This document shows, piece by piece, positions 25,919 through 34,571 of a stretch of DNA of 64,000 bases. How positions within the stretch are numbered: position 1 is the first letter of the stretch; every line of letters begins with the position of its first letter. The notes under the pieces were generated by a model. That model was not told where the DNA came from and ran no database searches. It worked only from the letters and a program-made list of their open reading frames with translations. The stretch is from assembly GCF_000661915.1 (NCBI RefSeq), contig NZ_CP007509.1, forward strand, positions 3,795,501-3,859,500, written 5' to 3'. The DNA is from Stutzerimonas decontaminans. Lineage in GTDB: Bacteria > Pseudomonadota > Gammaproteobacteria > Pseudomonadales > Pseudomonadaceae. A program made the translations under genes and the position numbers.

Positions 25919-26712
25919 TGCGCGGCCTCCTCGGCCAGGGTCTTCACGGGCAGTTGCAGGTAGGCAGGCGCCTGCTGCTGGCGGGCGATGGCAATGGCCT
26001 GCGTCAGCGGGCGCCGGGCGCTGCCATCGAGCACCTCCCAGCTGCGCGTCTGCGGGTTCCACCAGCCGCTCTCGTGAGCATCCAGGGTCTGGTAATAGAG
26101 CATCACCCGGCCCAGCCGCAGGAACTCCACGCTGCGCGAGTCTCCGTCTCCGTCTCCGTCTCCGGGCAGCTCGCCACGCCAGGCCTCCAGCGTGCGCCCA
26201 TAGTCGCTTTCGATCTGATACGCCTCGAGGATGCGGCGATACTTTTCAGCCAGGCTGACATCGGCTCGCGGGAGCAAGTCCTGCAAGCTAGCGAGACGGT
26301 CCGCGCGCTCGTCGGGCAGGAATGGCACGTCGGCAGCAATGAACTCACCCAGCACCTCGACCATACGGCTCATCTGCGGGGTTACCGCTTCCTGCGTGCG
26401 CTCGATGCTGTCCAACTGGCGCTGAAAGCCGACCAGCTCCTTGCGCTGCGCCGCCGTCAGTTCCTGCAACTGCTTGTTGTAAGCCTTCAGCGCCTCGGTC
26501 TGCTGCAACGCACTGCGGTACTCGTTGAGCATTTCACGGGTGGCGTCGTCGAGCTGATCGATCCGCGCTTGCGAAGCCTTGGCCTCGGCAGACAGACGCT
26601 CGCTCTCATCCAGCGCAGCGTCCAGCGGAGCCGCGGACAGCGACCCGGCGTAAAGCTGCAGACAGCATGGCAGCACGGCAACCGCCAGCAGGCGGGGGAT
26701 GAAGGAAGGCAT
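25915..26712 (-). CDS. DUF3450 coiled-coil exported protein
   Basis: A 265-residue protein with a signal peptide (about 1-27) followed by an extended coiled coil (about 33-110, e.g. LQELTAAQRKELVGFQRQLDSIERTQ). A globular C-terminal half then carries VPFLPDERADRLASLQDLL and VMLYYQTLDAHESGWWNPQTRSWEVLD, matching DUF3450. It is the first gene of the TonB2-like operon and is expected to work with the TtpC-like protein. A GDGDGDGD tract near residue 185 is encoded by a pure hexanucleotide repeat (26141-26164). Confidence 0.88.
   Translation of the reverse strand: MPSFIPRLLAVAVLPCCLQLYAGSLSAAPLDAALDESERLSAEAKASQARIDQLDDATREMLNEYRSALQQTEALKAYNKQLQELTAAQRKELVGFQRQLDSIERTQEAVTPQMSRMVEVLGEFIAADVPFLPDERADRLASLQDLLPRADVSLAEKYRRILEAYQIESDYGRTLEAWRGELPGDGDGDGDSRSVEFLRLGRVMLYYQTLDAHESGWWNPQTRSWEVLDGSARRPLTQAIAIARQQQAPAYLQLPVKTLAEEAAQ
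26141..26164. repeat. Four perfect copies of a hexanucleotide inside the DUF3450 gene
   Basis: TCTCCG occurs four times in a row (GACGGA on the coding strand), encoding alternating Asp/Gly and an insertion of GDGD in a loop. Slippage would change the protein by two residues per unit and keep the frame, so it would vary loop length, not switch the gene off. Confidence 0.85.
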
Positions 26713-26743
26713 TGAAGGATCCTTGGGACGGGCGCTAACTCAA

Positions 26744-26762
26744 AAGAGAAACATTATCATCT
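26744..26762 (-). promoter_or_regulatory. Candidate Fur box for the TonB2-like operon
   Basis: The sequence GAGAAA-C-ATTATC (26746-26758, plus strand) matches the Fur dyad GATAAT-N-ATTATC at 10 of 13 positions when scored over the full core. It lies 34-50 bp upstream of the DUF3450 ATG, a typical operator position. Iron repression would suit a TonB system. Confidence 0.45.
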
Positions 26763-26818
26763 GTGAATTGACGCAAAGCAACCCGGGCGTTTCGTCGCAG
26801 TAGCCGAGGCCCCTTTCA

Positions 26819-26832
26819 TTGAGCTGGATCAA
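26819..26832 (+). promoter_or_regulatory. Candidate Anr/FNR box upstream of oprG
   Basis: TTGAG-CTGG-ATCAA matches the Anr/FNR consensus TTGAT-N4-ATCAA at 9 of 10 fixed positions, about 65 bp upstream of the oprG start. OprG/OmpW genes are known to be induced under low oxygen by Anr in Pseudomonas, which supports the call. Confidence 0.65.
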
Positions 26833-26895
26833 AAAGCGCCCGCGCTCACTCCCTACCATGGCCCCCAATCGCATTCCAACAAACGGAGCATCATC

Positions 26896-27579
26896 ATGCG
26901 CAAGACCCTGTTCACCGCTTCCGCGCTGGCCCTGGCGCTGGCCGCCCCCTTCGCCCAGGCTTTCGAAGCCGGGGACATCATCGTTCGCGCTGGTGCGATT
27001 ACCGTTGATCCGCGTGAAGATAGCAGTGACATCAACCATGCCCTACTAGGTGACATTGGCGGAACCAAGGCGACTCTGAACAGCGATACCCAACTGGGCC
27101 TTAACTTCGCTTATATGGTCACCGATAAGGTGGGTATCGAGCTGCTCGCGGCAACCCCATTCAGCCACGACGTAGGCGTGAAGGGCATGCCGGCTGGCTT
27201 CGAACAGCTGAACGGAAAGCTGGGCAGCCTTAAGCACTTGCCGCCAACTCTGAGCGTTATTTACTACCCACTCGATAGCAAGTCCGCGTTTCAACCTTAT
27301 GTCGGTGCCGGCATCAATTACACATGGTTCTTCGATACCAAGCTCAGTAGCGAAGCTGAAGGCAAGCAATTTAGCGGCCTGGACATGAAAGACTCTTGGG
27401 GCCTCGCCGCCCAAGTAGGCATGGATTACATGCTTACCGACAACATCATGCTGAACGCTCAGGTTCGCTATATCGATATCGACACGACCGGCACCACTTA
27501 CTTGGCTGGCGACAAAGTGAAAGTCGACGTCGATGTAGATCCCTTCGTCTACATGGTTGGCCTCGGCTACAAGTTCTGA
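26896..27579 (+). CDS. oprG: OmpW-family outer membrane porin OprG
   Basis: A 227-residue eight-stranded beta-barrel of the OmpW family. It has a signal peptide (residues 1-22, cleavage at AQA-FEAG) and the mature start EAGDIIVRAGAITVDPR. The typical blocks LGLNFAYMVTDKVGIELLAATPFSHDV and LPPTLSVIYYPLDSKSAFQPYVGAGINYT are present. It ends in FVYMVGLGYKF with the expected C-terminal Phe. Members form hydrophobic channels in the outer membrane. Upstream is an Anr-like box and downstream a strong terminator. The gene is divergent from the TonB2-like operon. Confidence 0.93.
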   Translation: MRKTLFTASALALALAAPFAQAFEAGDIIVRAGAITVDPREDSSDINHALLGDIGGTKATLNSDTQLGLNFAYMVTDKVGIELLAATPFSHDVGVKGMPAGFEQLNGKLGSLKHLPPTLSVIYYPLDSKSAFQPYVGAGINYTWFFDTKLSSEAEGKQFSGLDMKDSWGLAAQVGMDYMLTDNIMLNAQVRYIDIDTTGTTYLAGDKVKVDVDVDPFVYMVGLGYKF

Positions 27580-27610
27580 CGAAACCGGCTTAGCCGAATC
27601 GCAGACAAAC

Positions 27611-27633
27611 AAAAGGCGCCTATGGCGCCTTTT
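27611..27633. terminator. Bidirectional intrinsic terminator between oprG and the epimerase gene
   Basis: AAAAGGCGCC (27611-27620) and GGCGCCTTTT (27624-27633) form a 10-bp stem with loop TAT. T-runs follow on the plus strand and A-runs precede on the minus, so it can serve both convergent transcripts. Confidence 0.85.
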
Positions 27634-27650
27634 GTGTTTACGGCATCCGC

Positions 27651-28580
27651 TTACAGACCCAACAACTTGGCCAATCCTTCACGCATGCAGGTTGGCGGTT
27701 CTGGCAGGCGATAGCGCTGCACCAGCCGGGCATTATTCGCCCGCGAATGCCGAATGTCCCCCGGCCGCGCCGCCTGATAGCTCACCTCGGGCAGCCCACC
27801 CAAAACATCACTGATCGCGGCTAACAGCTGATTCAGCGATGTAGCCTGGTTCAGCCCGACATTCACCGCGCCTTCCATCACTTCGGGCGCCTCCAGCGCC
27901 TGCATCAGCACTTCGACCAGGTCAGCCACGTAGAGGAAGTCTCGCGTCTGCTCACCATCGCCGAATACTGCTATCGGCAAACCCTTCTGCGCCCGCTCGG
28001 TGAAGATGCTGATCACGCCGGAATACGGTGACGACGGATCCTGCCGCGGCCCGAAGATATTGAAGAAACGGAAGACCACCGGCTCGAGGCCATGCTGGCG
28101 GCGGTAGAAATCTAGGTAATGCTCGCTGGCCAGCTTGTCCGCAGCATAAGGCGTCAGCGGCGCCTTCGGCGTGTCTTCGTCGATGGCCTGGCCTTCGCCA
28201 TTGTTGCCATAGACCGCCGCGCTCGAGGCGAACAGCACACGCTTCACACCCGCCTTGCGCATCGCCTCGCACAGGTTCAGCGTGCCGATCAGGTTGCTCT
28301 GGTGAGTACCGAACGGATCGTCCACCGACGCCTGCACCGACGCTACCGCGGCTAGGTGGACCACCGCCCGACATCCCTGCACCGCACGACGCACGCAACC
28401 GGCATCAGCCACGTCACCGACGATCAGCTCAACGCGCGGGTCTTGCGGCAGGTTCTCGCGCTTGCCTGTAGAAAGGTTATCAAGCACACGAACGGCGTAG
28501 CCGCGCGCCAGCAGCGCATCTACGAGGTTCGAACCAATGAACCCGGCGCCGCCGGTGACCAGAATCGGGGCATCAGCCAT
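27651..28580 (-). CDS. NAD-dependent epimerase/dehydratase (sugar-nucleotide SDR)
   Basis: A 309-residue extended SDR. The N-terminal NAD motif is GGAGFIGSNL, the catalytic pair YAADKLASE (YxxxK) lies near residue 147, and SSAAVYG supplies the Ser/Thr. The core is like UDP-glucose 4-epimerase. Substrate is unknown, but UDP- or GDP-sugars are likely. The ATG at 28578-28580 gives MADAPILVTGGAGFIGSNL; an upstream in-frame extension is discounted. It overlaps the next gene by eight bases, so the two are co-expressed. I recall the same gene beside oprG in P. aeruginosa. Confidence 0.88.
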   Translation of the reverse strand: MADAPILVTGGAGFIGSNLVDALLARGYAVRVLDNLSTGKRENLPQDPRVELIVGDVADAGCVRRAVQGCRAVVHLAAVASVQASVDDPFGTHQSNLIGTLNLCEAMRKAGVKRVLFASSAAVYGNNGEGQAIDEDTPKAPLTPYAADKLASEHYLDFYRRQHGLEPVVFRFFNIFGPRQDPSSPYSGVISIFTERAQKGLPIAVFGDGEQTRDFLYVADLVEVLMQALEAPEVMEGAVNVGLNQATSLNQLLAAISDVLGGLPEVSYQAARPGDIRHSRANNARLVQRYRLPEPPTCMREGLAKLLGL

Positions 28581-29457
28581 GACGGTAATAGCGCTCCAGC
28601 AGGCTCGGCAGCCCCGTGCGCCAGGCGCGCGGCTTGATGCCGAAAGTGGTGAAAATCTTCTTGCAGGCAAGCACGCCGTGCTGCGGCTCGGCAGCGGCAT
28701 CCGAGCAGTCGGCGTGTGCCACCGCCGTCAGGTTGGCGGTCGTCACATCACGGTACTTGCCGGCCTCGCCGAGCAGCGCTTGTGCGACCAGCAAAGGGGT
28801 GGAGGCTTCATGTCCGCCGTAGTGATACGTCCCCCACAGCGGAGCCTGGCAGTCGAGCTGCTTCAACACCGCCAGGATCACCCGCGCGGCATCGTCCACT
28901 GGCGTTGGGTTCCCCCTGCGATCATCCGCGAGCAGTATCGGTTCGCTCTGCTCGAGCCGCTGCAGAACACGCCCCAATACACCGTCGCGACTGTCATCGA
29001 GCAGCCAGCCAAAGCGCAGCAGCACGTGGCGCGGACATAGCGAGCGCACGCTCTGCTCAATGCGCCAGAGCGCCCTGCCCCGCGCATCCAGCGGTGCGAC
29101 TTCGTCCTTCTCGCTGTACGCCGTGGTCCGCGCACCGTCAAATACGCGGTAGCTCGATGGCTGCAACAAGACGAAATCGTGGTGCTGACAAAGCTCGGCG
29201 AGACGCTCGACTGCCCGCTCCTGCGCTGCGAGCGCCGGCTCGTTGGGCTGCCCGCTCTGGAACCAGTCGTAATAGTAGGCAAGGTTGACCACGACATCCG
29301 GACGGTTGTCATCGAGCAACTGGGTGAGACTGGCGGCATCCCAGCCCTGGGCGGGCGGGCGCGGCGCGAGAAAGCCGATATCTTCCTCGGCGCCGAGGCG
29401 GATGAGCGCCTGGCCCAGGGCATTGCCGCCGCCCAACAGCATCAGGCGCATTCGCAT
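28573..29457 (-). CDS. RmlD-like sugar-nucleotide reductase-family protein
   Basis: A 294-residue RmlD-type SDR relative. The nucleotide motif is LLGGGNALGQALIRLG at the N-terminus, and VVNLAYYYDWFQSG, VLLQPSSYRVFDG and LRFGWLLDDSRDGVLGRVL are family blocks. I do not see a clean YxxxK catalytic pair where RmlD has one, so it may be a non-catalytic or atypical member. The ATG at 29455-29457 is used here; a second Met two codons later is possible. It is paired with the epimerase gene. Confidence 0.75.
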   Translation of the reverse strand: MRMRLMLLGGGNALGQALIRLGAEEDIGFLAPRPPAQGWDAASLTQLLDDNRPDVVVNLAYYYDWFQSGQPNEPALAAQERAVERLAELCQHHDFVLLQPSSYRVFDGARTTAYSEKDEVAPLDARGRALWRIEQSVRSLCPRHVLLRFGWLLDDSRDGVLGRVLQRLEQSEPILLADDRRGNPTPVDDAARVILAVLKQLDCQAPLWGTYHYGGHEASTPLLVAQALLGEAGKYRDVTTANLTAVAHADCSDAAAEPQHGVLACKKIFTTFGIKPRAWRTGLPSLLERYYRHG

Positions 29458-29467
29458 TCAGAACACT

Positions 29468-29962
29468 CTAGAAGGGGATGTCGTCGTCGAAGCTGTCGTA
29501 GTCCGGCGCCGGCTGTTGCCGTGCAGCGGGCTGCTGCGGCTGAGCCTGCTGACGCGGCGCCTGCTGCGGCTCTCGCTGCTGCGGACGAGCTTGACGCGGA
29601 GCATCATCGGAACTGCCGCCACGACCGCCGAGCAGCTGCATGCTGCCGTTCATGTCGACGACGATTTCGGTGGTGTAGCGCTTGACGCCGTCCTTCTCCC
29701 ACTCACGAGTCTGCAGACGGCCTTCGATGTAGCACTGCGAGCCCTTGCGCAGGTATTCGCCGGCGATCTCGGCGACCTTGCCGAACAGTACGACGCGGTG
29801 CCACTCGGTGCGTTCCTGTAGCTGGCCGGTCTGCTTGTCCTTCCAGCTATCGGTGGTTGCCAGCGTGATGTTGGTCACCGCATTGCCATTGGGCATGTAG
29901 CGGGTTTCCGGGTCGCCGCCGACATTGCCGATCAAGATGACTTTATTCACCCCTCTGGCCAT
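29468..29962 (-). CDS. ssb: Single-stranded DNA-binding protein
   Basis: A 164-residue SSB. The OB-fold covers about residues 3-115 ([25 protein letters not shown] at the start, [20 protein letters not shown] in the core). It is followed by a Gln/Pro/Arg-rich disordered linker and the acidic tip DDDIPF that binds partner proteins. The ATG at 29960-29962 follows GAGGAG 7 bases upstream. It follows the MFS gene, with a 168-bp gap, on the same strand; the gap shows no terminator that I can recognise. Confidence 0.97.
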   Translation of the reverse strand: MARGVNKVILIGNVGGDPETRYMPNGNAVTNITLATTDSWKDKQTGQLQERTEWHRVVLFGKVAEIAGEYLRKGSQCYIEGRLQTREWEKDGVKRYTTEIVVDMNGSMQLLGGRGGSSDDAPRQARPQQREPQQAPRQQAQPQQPAARQQPAPDYDSFDDDIPF

Positions 29963-30130
29963 GGGTAACTCCTCTTGGAACAATGAAATTAAGTGGGCTC
30001 ACCGATGGCGGTCCTGCTACCAGCGAACCCGATGACCGCGAATCTTACCTCAGCCACCCCTGACAACCAACCGACGCCCCTTCAAGTTGCGCCGGGTTCC
30101 GCACCTGCGGCTGCCGCAAGCATAGAACGG

Positions 30131-31498
30131 TCAAGCGACCAGACGGTCCAGCGCATCACGATCCAGCTGCTGCGTATCGACCTTGATGTAGGCCGCGGCT
30201 TCGTCAAGAACGATCAGTACATCGCTGACCCCAGCAACTTGCAGCAACTCATCACTGAGCCCGGAATTGGCCAGCGCACCGCTGGAGAGCGGCAAGCGCA
30301 GGCTGGTTACATAAGGGGGCTCGCGCATGCTGAAGGCGACCAGGAACCACAGCGCACAGAGTGCTGCGCAGCCGGCGAAGACCAACGCCAGGCCGCCCTG
30401 TTGATACAGGACGCCGCCCAGCACGCCCCCCAGGCCGGCACCAAGGAACTGGCTGGTGGAATAGACGCCCATCGCGGTGCCCTTGCCGCCGGCCGGCGCC
30501 ACCTTGCTGATCAGTGACGGCAGCGATGCCTCCAGCAGATTGAACGCGACGAAGAAGCCCACCATGCCAACCACCAGCATCCACAGCCCATTGCCGAACC
30601 ACCAGAAGAACAGCTCGCACGCCAGCAATGCCACAACCGCGCCGAGCAGCACGCGACGCATCTGCCGCTTCTTTTCGCCGTAGATGATGAAGGGGATCAT
30701 GCCGAAGAAGCCGACCAGCAGTGCGGTCAGATAGACCCACCAATGCTCTTCCTTGGGCAACGCGCCCTGCTCTACCAGTGCCAGCGGCAGCGCGACAAAG
30801 CTGGCCATCAGGATCGCATGCAGCGCCAGGATGCTGAAATCCAGGCGCAACAGATCGGGGTGGCGCAACGTCAGGCCGAGCGCCTGCTTGGCAACACCGG
30901 ATTCGCGATGGCGCACATGCGCCTGGGCCTTCGGCAGCAACGCGACGATTACGCCGCCGAGCACTGCCATCGCGGCGGTAACCCAGAACAGCCCGGAGAG
31001 GCCGAAGGCACGGGTCAGCAACGGCCCGACGATCATCGCCACCGCGAAGGAAAAACCGATGCTCACGCCTATCAGGGCCATCGCCTTGGTCCGATGCTGT
31101 TCCCGGGTCAGGTCGGAGAGCAGCGCCATCACTGCCGCGGAAATCGCGCCCGCCCCTTGCAGGATGCGCCCGGCGATGACACCCCAGATGCTGTCCGACA
31201 TCGCGGCTAGTGCGGCACCGGCAGCGAAGATCAGCAGGCCGAAATAGATGATCGGCAAGCGGCCGATCCGGTCGGAGAGAATTCCGAAGGGAATTTGCAG
31301 CAGCGCCTGGGTCAAACCATAAGCACCTATCGCAAGACCGATAAGGGTTGGCGTAGCGCCTTCCAGGTCCATGCCGTAGGTTGCCAGCACGGGCAAAACC
31401 ATGAACATGCCGAGCATGCGAAAAGCGAACACCAGAGCCAGCCCGGAGGCTGCACGTGTTTCGCTGGCGCTCATGCGCTCGCTGTAGGGGTCCTGCAT
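30131..31498 (-). CDS. MFS transporter, YajR-like, with C-terminal domain
   Basis: A 455-residue major facilitator with 12 predicted helices. Motif A after helix 2 is GILSDRIGRLPII. After the last helix there is a soluble C-terminal domain of about 60 residues (LRLPLSSGALANSGLSDELLQVAGVSDVLIVLDE). This resembles the ferredoxin-like YAM domain of E. coli YajR, so a drug-proton antiporter-like role is likely; the true substrate is unknown. The start ATG at 31496-31498 has a weak ribosome binding site, and a second Met eight codons later is possible. It is divergent from uvrA, as in P. aeruginosa. Confidence 0.88.
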   Translation of the reverse strand: MQDPYSERMSASETRAASGLALVFAFRMLGMFMVLPVLATYGMDLEGATPTLIGLAIGAYGLTQALLQIPFGILSDRIGRLPIIYFGLLIFAAGAALAAMSDSIWGVIAGRILQGAGAISAAVMALLSDLTREQHRTKAMALIGVSIGFSFAVAMIVGPLLTRAFGLSGLFWVTAAMAVLGGVIVALLPKAQAHVRHRESGVAKQALGLTLRHPDLLRLDFSILALHAILMASFVALPLALVEQGALPKEEHWWVYLTALLVGFFGMIPFIIYGEKKRQMRRVLLGAVVALLACELFFWWFGNGLWMLVVGMVGFFVAFNLLEASLPSLISKVAPAGGKGTAMGVYSTSQFLGAGLGGVLGGVLYQQGGLALVFAGCAALCALWFLVAFSMREPPYVTSLRLPLSSGALANSGLSDELLQVAGVSDVLIVLDEAAAYIKVDTQQLDRDALDRLVA

Positions 31499-31568
31499 GG
31501 AAGGTCTCGCTTGTATGAACCGGCGGCGATTCTAGCAGCCCAACCTTGTTCGGCACAGGCGCGCGGTT

Positions 31569-31598
31569 TTGCCGCGACTATCACCCCGGCCGTATACT
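31569..31598 (+). promoter_or_regulatory. Candidate sigma70 promoter of uvrA
   Basis: TTGCCG (31569-31574) is followed, after 18 bases, by TATACT (31593-31598). Transcription would start near 31605, about 25 bases before the TTG start of uvrA. No convincing LexA box was found. Confidence 0.5.
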
Positions 31599-31629
31599 TT
31601 CGGGTTTCCGCCCGCCACGCGAGGCTGTT

Positions 31630-34473
31630 TTGGACAAGATTCTGATTCGTGGGGCCCGCACCCACAACCTGAAGAACATCGACCTCACCCTGCCGCGCGA
31701 CAAGCTGATCGTCATCACCGGCTTGTCCGGTTCTGGCAAATCATCGTTGGCATTCGACACTCTCTACGCAGAAGGCCAGCGCCGTTACGTCGAATCGCTT
31801 TCGGCGTATGCGCGCCAGTTCCTCTCGATGATGGAAAAGCCCGACGTCGACACCATCGAGGGGCTCTCCCCGGCGATCTCCATCGAGCAGAAATCGACCT
31901 CGCACAACCCGCGCTCCACCGTGGGCACCATCACCGAGATCTACGACTACTTGCGTCTGCTCTACGCGCGGGTCGGCACGCCGCGCTGTCCAGACCACGA
32001 TGCTCCGCTGGAAGCGCAGACGGTCAGTCAGATGGTCGATCAGGTGCTGGCACTGCCCGAAGGCCGCAAGCTGATGCTGCTGGCGCCGGTCATCCGCGAA
32101 CGCAAGGGCGAGCACCTGGCCGTGTTCGACGAATTGCGCGCCCAGGGTTTCGTGCGCGCCCGCATCAACGGGCGGCTGTACGAACTGGACGAGCTACCCA
32201 AGCTCGACAAGCAGAAGAAGCACTCGATCGATGTGGTGGTCGACCGCTTCAAGGTCCGCAGTGACCTGCAGCAACGCCTGGCCGAGTCCTTCGAGACCGC
32301 GCTGAAGCTGGCCGATGGCATCGCGCTGGTTGCTTCCATGGAAGAGGACGATGAAAGCGAAGAGATGATCTTCTCCGCGCGCTTCGCCTGCCCGATCTGC
32401 GGCCACTCGATCAGCGAGCTTGAACCCAAGCTGTTCTCCTTCAATAACCCGGCTGGCGCCTGCCCGACCTGTGACGGCCTGGGCGTGAAGCAGTTCTTCG
32501 ACGCCAAGCGCCTAGTCAATGGCGAGCTGACCCTGGCCGAAGGCGCCATTCGCGGTTGGGATCGGCGCAACGTCTATTATTTCCAGATGCTCGGCTCCCT
32601 GGCGTCGCATTACGGCTTCAGTCTCGACGAGCCTTTCGACTCGCTGGCAGCCGATCACCAGAAGTCCATCCTGCGCGGCAGCGGACGCGAGAACGTCGAG
32701 TTTCGCTACCTCAACGACCGCGGCGACATCGTCAAACGCTCACACCCGTTCGAAGGCATCATTCCCAACCTGGAACGCCGCTACCGCGAGACCGAATCCA
32801 ATTCGGTGCGCGAAGAACTGGCCAAGTACCTCAGCACCCAGCCCTGCCCGGACTGTCGCGGTACGCGCCTGCGTCGTGAGGCTCGCCACGTCTGGGTCGG
32901 CGACAGAACCTTGCCGGCGGTCACGGCCATGCCCATCGGCGATGCCACCGACTACTTCGGCGACCTCTCGCTTAGCGGGCGACGCGGCGAGATCGCGGAC
33001 AAGATTCTCAAAGAGATCCGCGAGCGCCTGCAGTTCTTGGTAAATGTCGGCCTGGATTATCTGACCCTCGACCGCAGCGCCGACACCCTGTCCGGCGGCG
33101 AAGCCCAGCGTATCCGCCTGGCCAGCCAGATCGGCGCCGGCCTGGTCGGGGTGATGTACATCCTCGATGAGCCCTCAATCGGCCTGCACCAGCGCGACAA
33201 CGAACGCCTACTGAGCACCCTTCGCCATCTGCGCGACATCGGCAATACGGTGATCGTGGTGGAGCATGACGAGGATGCGATCCGCCTTGCCGACTATGTG
33301 GTGGACATCGGGCCGGGTGCCGGCGTGCATGGTGGCCGCATCGTCGCCGAAGGCACGCCGGACGAGGTGATGGCGCATCCGGACTCGCTGACCGGCAAGT
33401 ACCTCTCTGGGCGGGTCAAGATAAACTACCGACCCGAACGCACCCGCCGTGATCCGAAGAAGCTGCTCAAGCTCAAGGGCGCGCGTGGCAACAATCTGCG
33501 CAATGTCGACCTGGAAATCCCGGTGGGCCTGCTCACCTGCATCACTGGCGTGTCGGGTTCAGGTAAGTCGACGCTGATCAACAACACGCTGTTCCCGATC
33601 ACCGCCACGGCGCTCAACGGGGCGACGACCCTGGAGGTGGCCCCGCACGACAGCTTCGATGGCCTTCAGCACCTGGACAAGGTGGTCGACATCGATCAGA
33701 GCCCGATCGGCCGCACCCCGCGCTCCAACCCTGCCACCTACACCGGCCTGTTCACGCCGATTCGCGAGCTGTTCGCTGGCGTGCCGGAAGCACGCTCGCG
33801 CGGCTATGGTCCGGGTCGCTTCTCTTTCAACGTCAAGGGCGGGCGCTGCGAAGCCTGCCAGGGCGATGGCGTGATCAAGGTGGAGATGCACTTCCTGCCG
33901 GATATCTACGTACCTTGCGACGTGTGCAAGGGCAAGCGCTACAACCGCGAAACGCTGGAGGTGAAGTACAAGGGCAAGAGCATCACCGAGGTGCTCGACA
34001 TGACCATCGAGGAAGCCCGCGAATTCTTCGATCCGGTTCCCGCCGTTGCGCGCAAGCTGCAGACACTGATGGATGTGGGCCTTTCGTACATCAAGCTGGG
34101 GCAGAGTGCGACGACGCTGTCCGGCGGCGAGGCGCAGCGGGTCAAGCTATCCCGCGAGCTGTCCAAGCGCGATACCGGCAAGACGCTGTACATCCTCGAC
34201 GAACCCACCACCGGCCTGCATTTCGCTGACATTCAGCAATTACTCGATGTATTGCATCGCCTGCGCGATCACGGCAATACAGTGGTGGTGATCGAGCACA
34301 ATCTCGACGTGGTCAAGACTGCCGACTGGCTGGTCGATCTCGGCCCGGAGGGCGGATCAAAGGGTGGCCAGATCATCGCATGCGGCACGCCAGAAGAGGT
34401 GGCAGGTATGGCCCAGTCGCATACCGGCCATTTTCTCAAACCATTACTCGAGCGCGACCGCTCGGCAGGTTGA
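31630..34473 (+). CDS. uvrA: UvrA, excinuclease ABC subunit A
   Basis: A 947-residue DNA-damage sensor ATPase of nucleotide excision repair. Two ABC modules are complete: Walker [13 protein letters not shown] and [10 protein letters not shown], and signatures [11 protein letters not shown] and [11 protein letters not shown]. Zinc-finger cysteine pairs are CPIC/CPTC and CEAC/CDVC. It starts with TTG at 31630-31632, 5 bases after GAGG, giving [16 protein letters not shown]; the open frame upstream is not conserved-looking. The start is inferred from the usual family N-terminus. Length fits the family (about 940). Confidence 0.97.
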   Translation: MDKILIRGARTHNLKNIDLTLPRDKLIVITGLSGSGKSSLAFDTLYAEGQRRYVESLSAYARQFLSMMEKPDVDTIEGLSPAISIEQKSTSHNPRSTVGTITEIYDYLRLLYARVGTPRCPDHDAPLEAQTVSQMVDQVLALPEGRKLMLLAPVIRERKGEHLAVFDELRAQGFVRARINGRLYELDELPKLDKQKKHSIDVVVDRFKVRSDLQQRLAESFETALKLADGIALVASMEEDDESEEMIFSARFACPICGHSISELEPKLFSFNNPAGACPTCDGLGVKQFFDAKRLVNGELTLAEGAIRGWDRRNVYYFQMLGSLASHYGFSLDEPFDSLAADHQKSILRGSGRENVEFRYLNDRGDIVKRSHPFEGIIPNLERRYRETESNSVREELAKYLSTQPCPDCRGTRLRREARHVWVGDRTLPAVTAMPIGDATDYFGDLSLSGRRGEIADKILKEIRERLQFLVNVGLDYLTLDRSADTLSGGEAQRIRLASQIGAGLVGVMYILDEPSIGLHQRDNERLLSTLRHLRDIGNTVIVVEHDEDAIRLADYVVDIGPGAGVHGGRIVAEGTPDEVMAHPDSLTGKYLSGRVKINYRPERTRRDPKKLLKLKGARGNNLRNVDLEIPVGLLTCITGVSGSGKSTLINNTLFPITATALNGATTLEVAPHDSFDGLQHLDKVVDIDQSPIGRTPRSNPATYTGLFTPIRELFAGVPEARSRGYGPGRFSFNVKGGRCEACQGDGVIKVEMHFLPDIYVPCDVCKGKRYNRETLEVKYKGKSITEVLDMTIEEAREFFDPVPAVARKLQTLMDVGLSYIKLGQSATTLSGGEAQRVKLSRELSKRDTGKTLYILDEPTTGLHFADIQQLLDVLHRLRDHGNTVVVIEHNLDVVKTADWLVDLGPEGGSKGGQIIACGTPEEVAGMAQSHTGHFLKPLLERDRSAG

Positions 34474-34571
34474 TCGCCGTTTCGGCAACAAGCGCAAGCG
34501 CAGCGGGGTCCATTACGGGTCCAGCCGGGCAGTTGGGCGGAACCATCCCAGCCCGACAAGGAGAAATCCTC

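Noticed and set aside
31499..31629. A possible LexA box between the MFS gene and uvrA
   Set aside because: No CTG-N10-CAG dyad with acceptable spacing and flanks was found, so SOS control of uvrA is not claimed.
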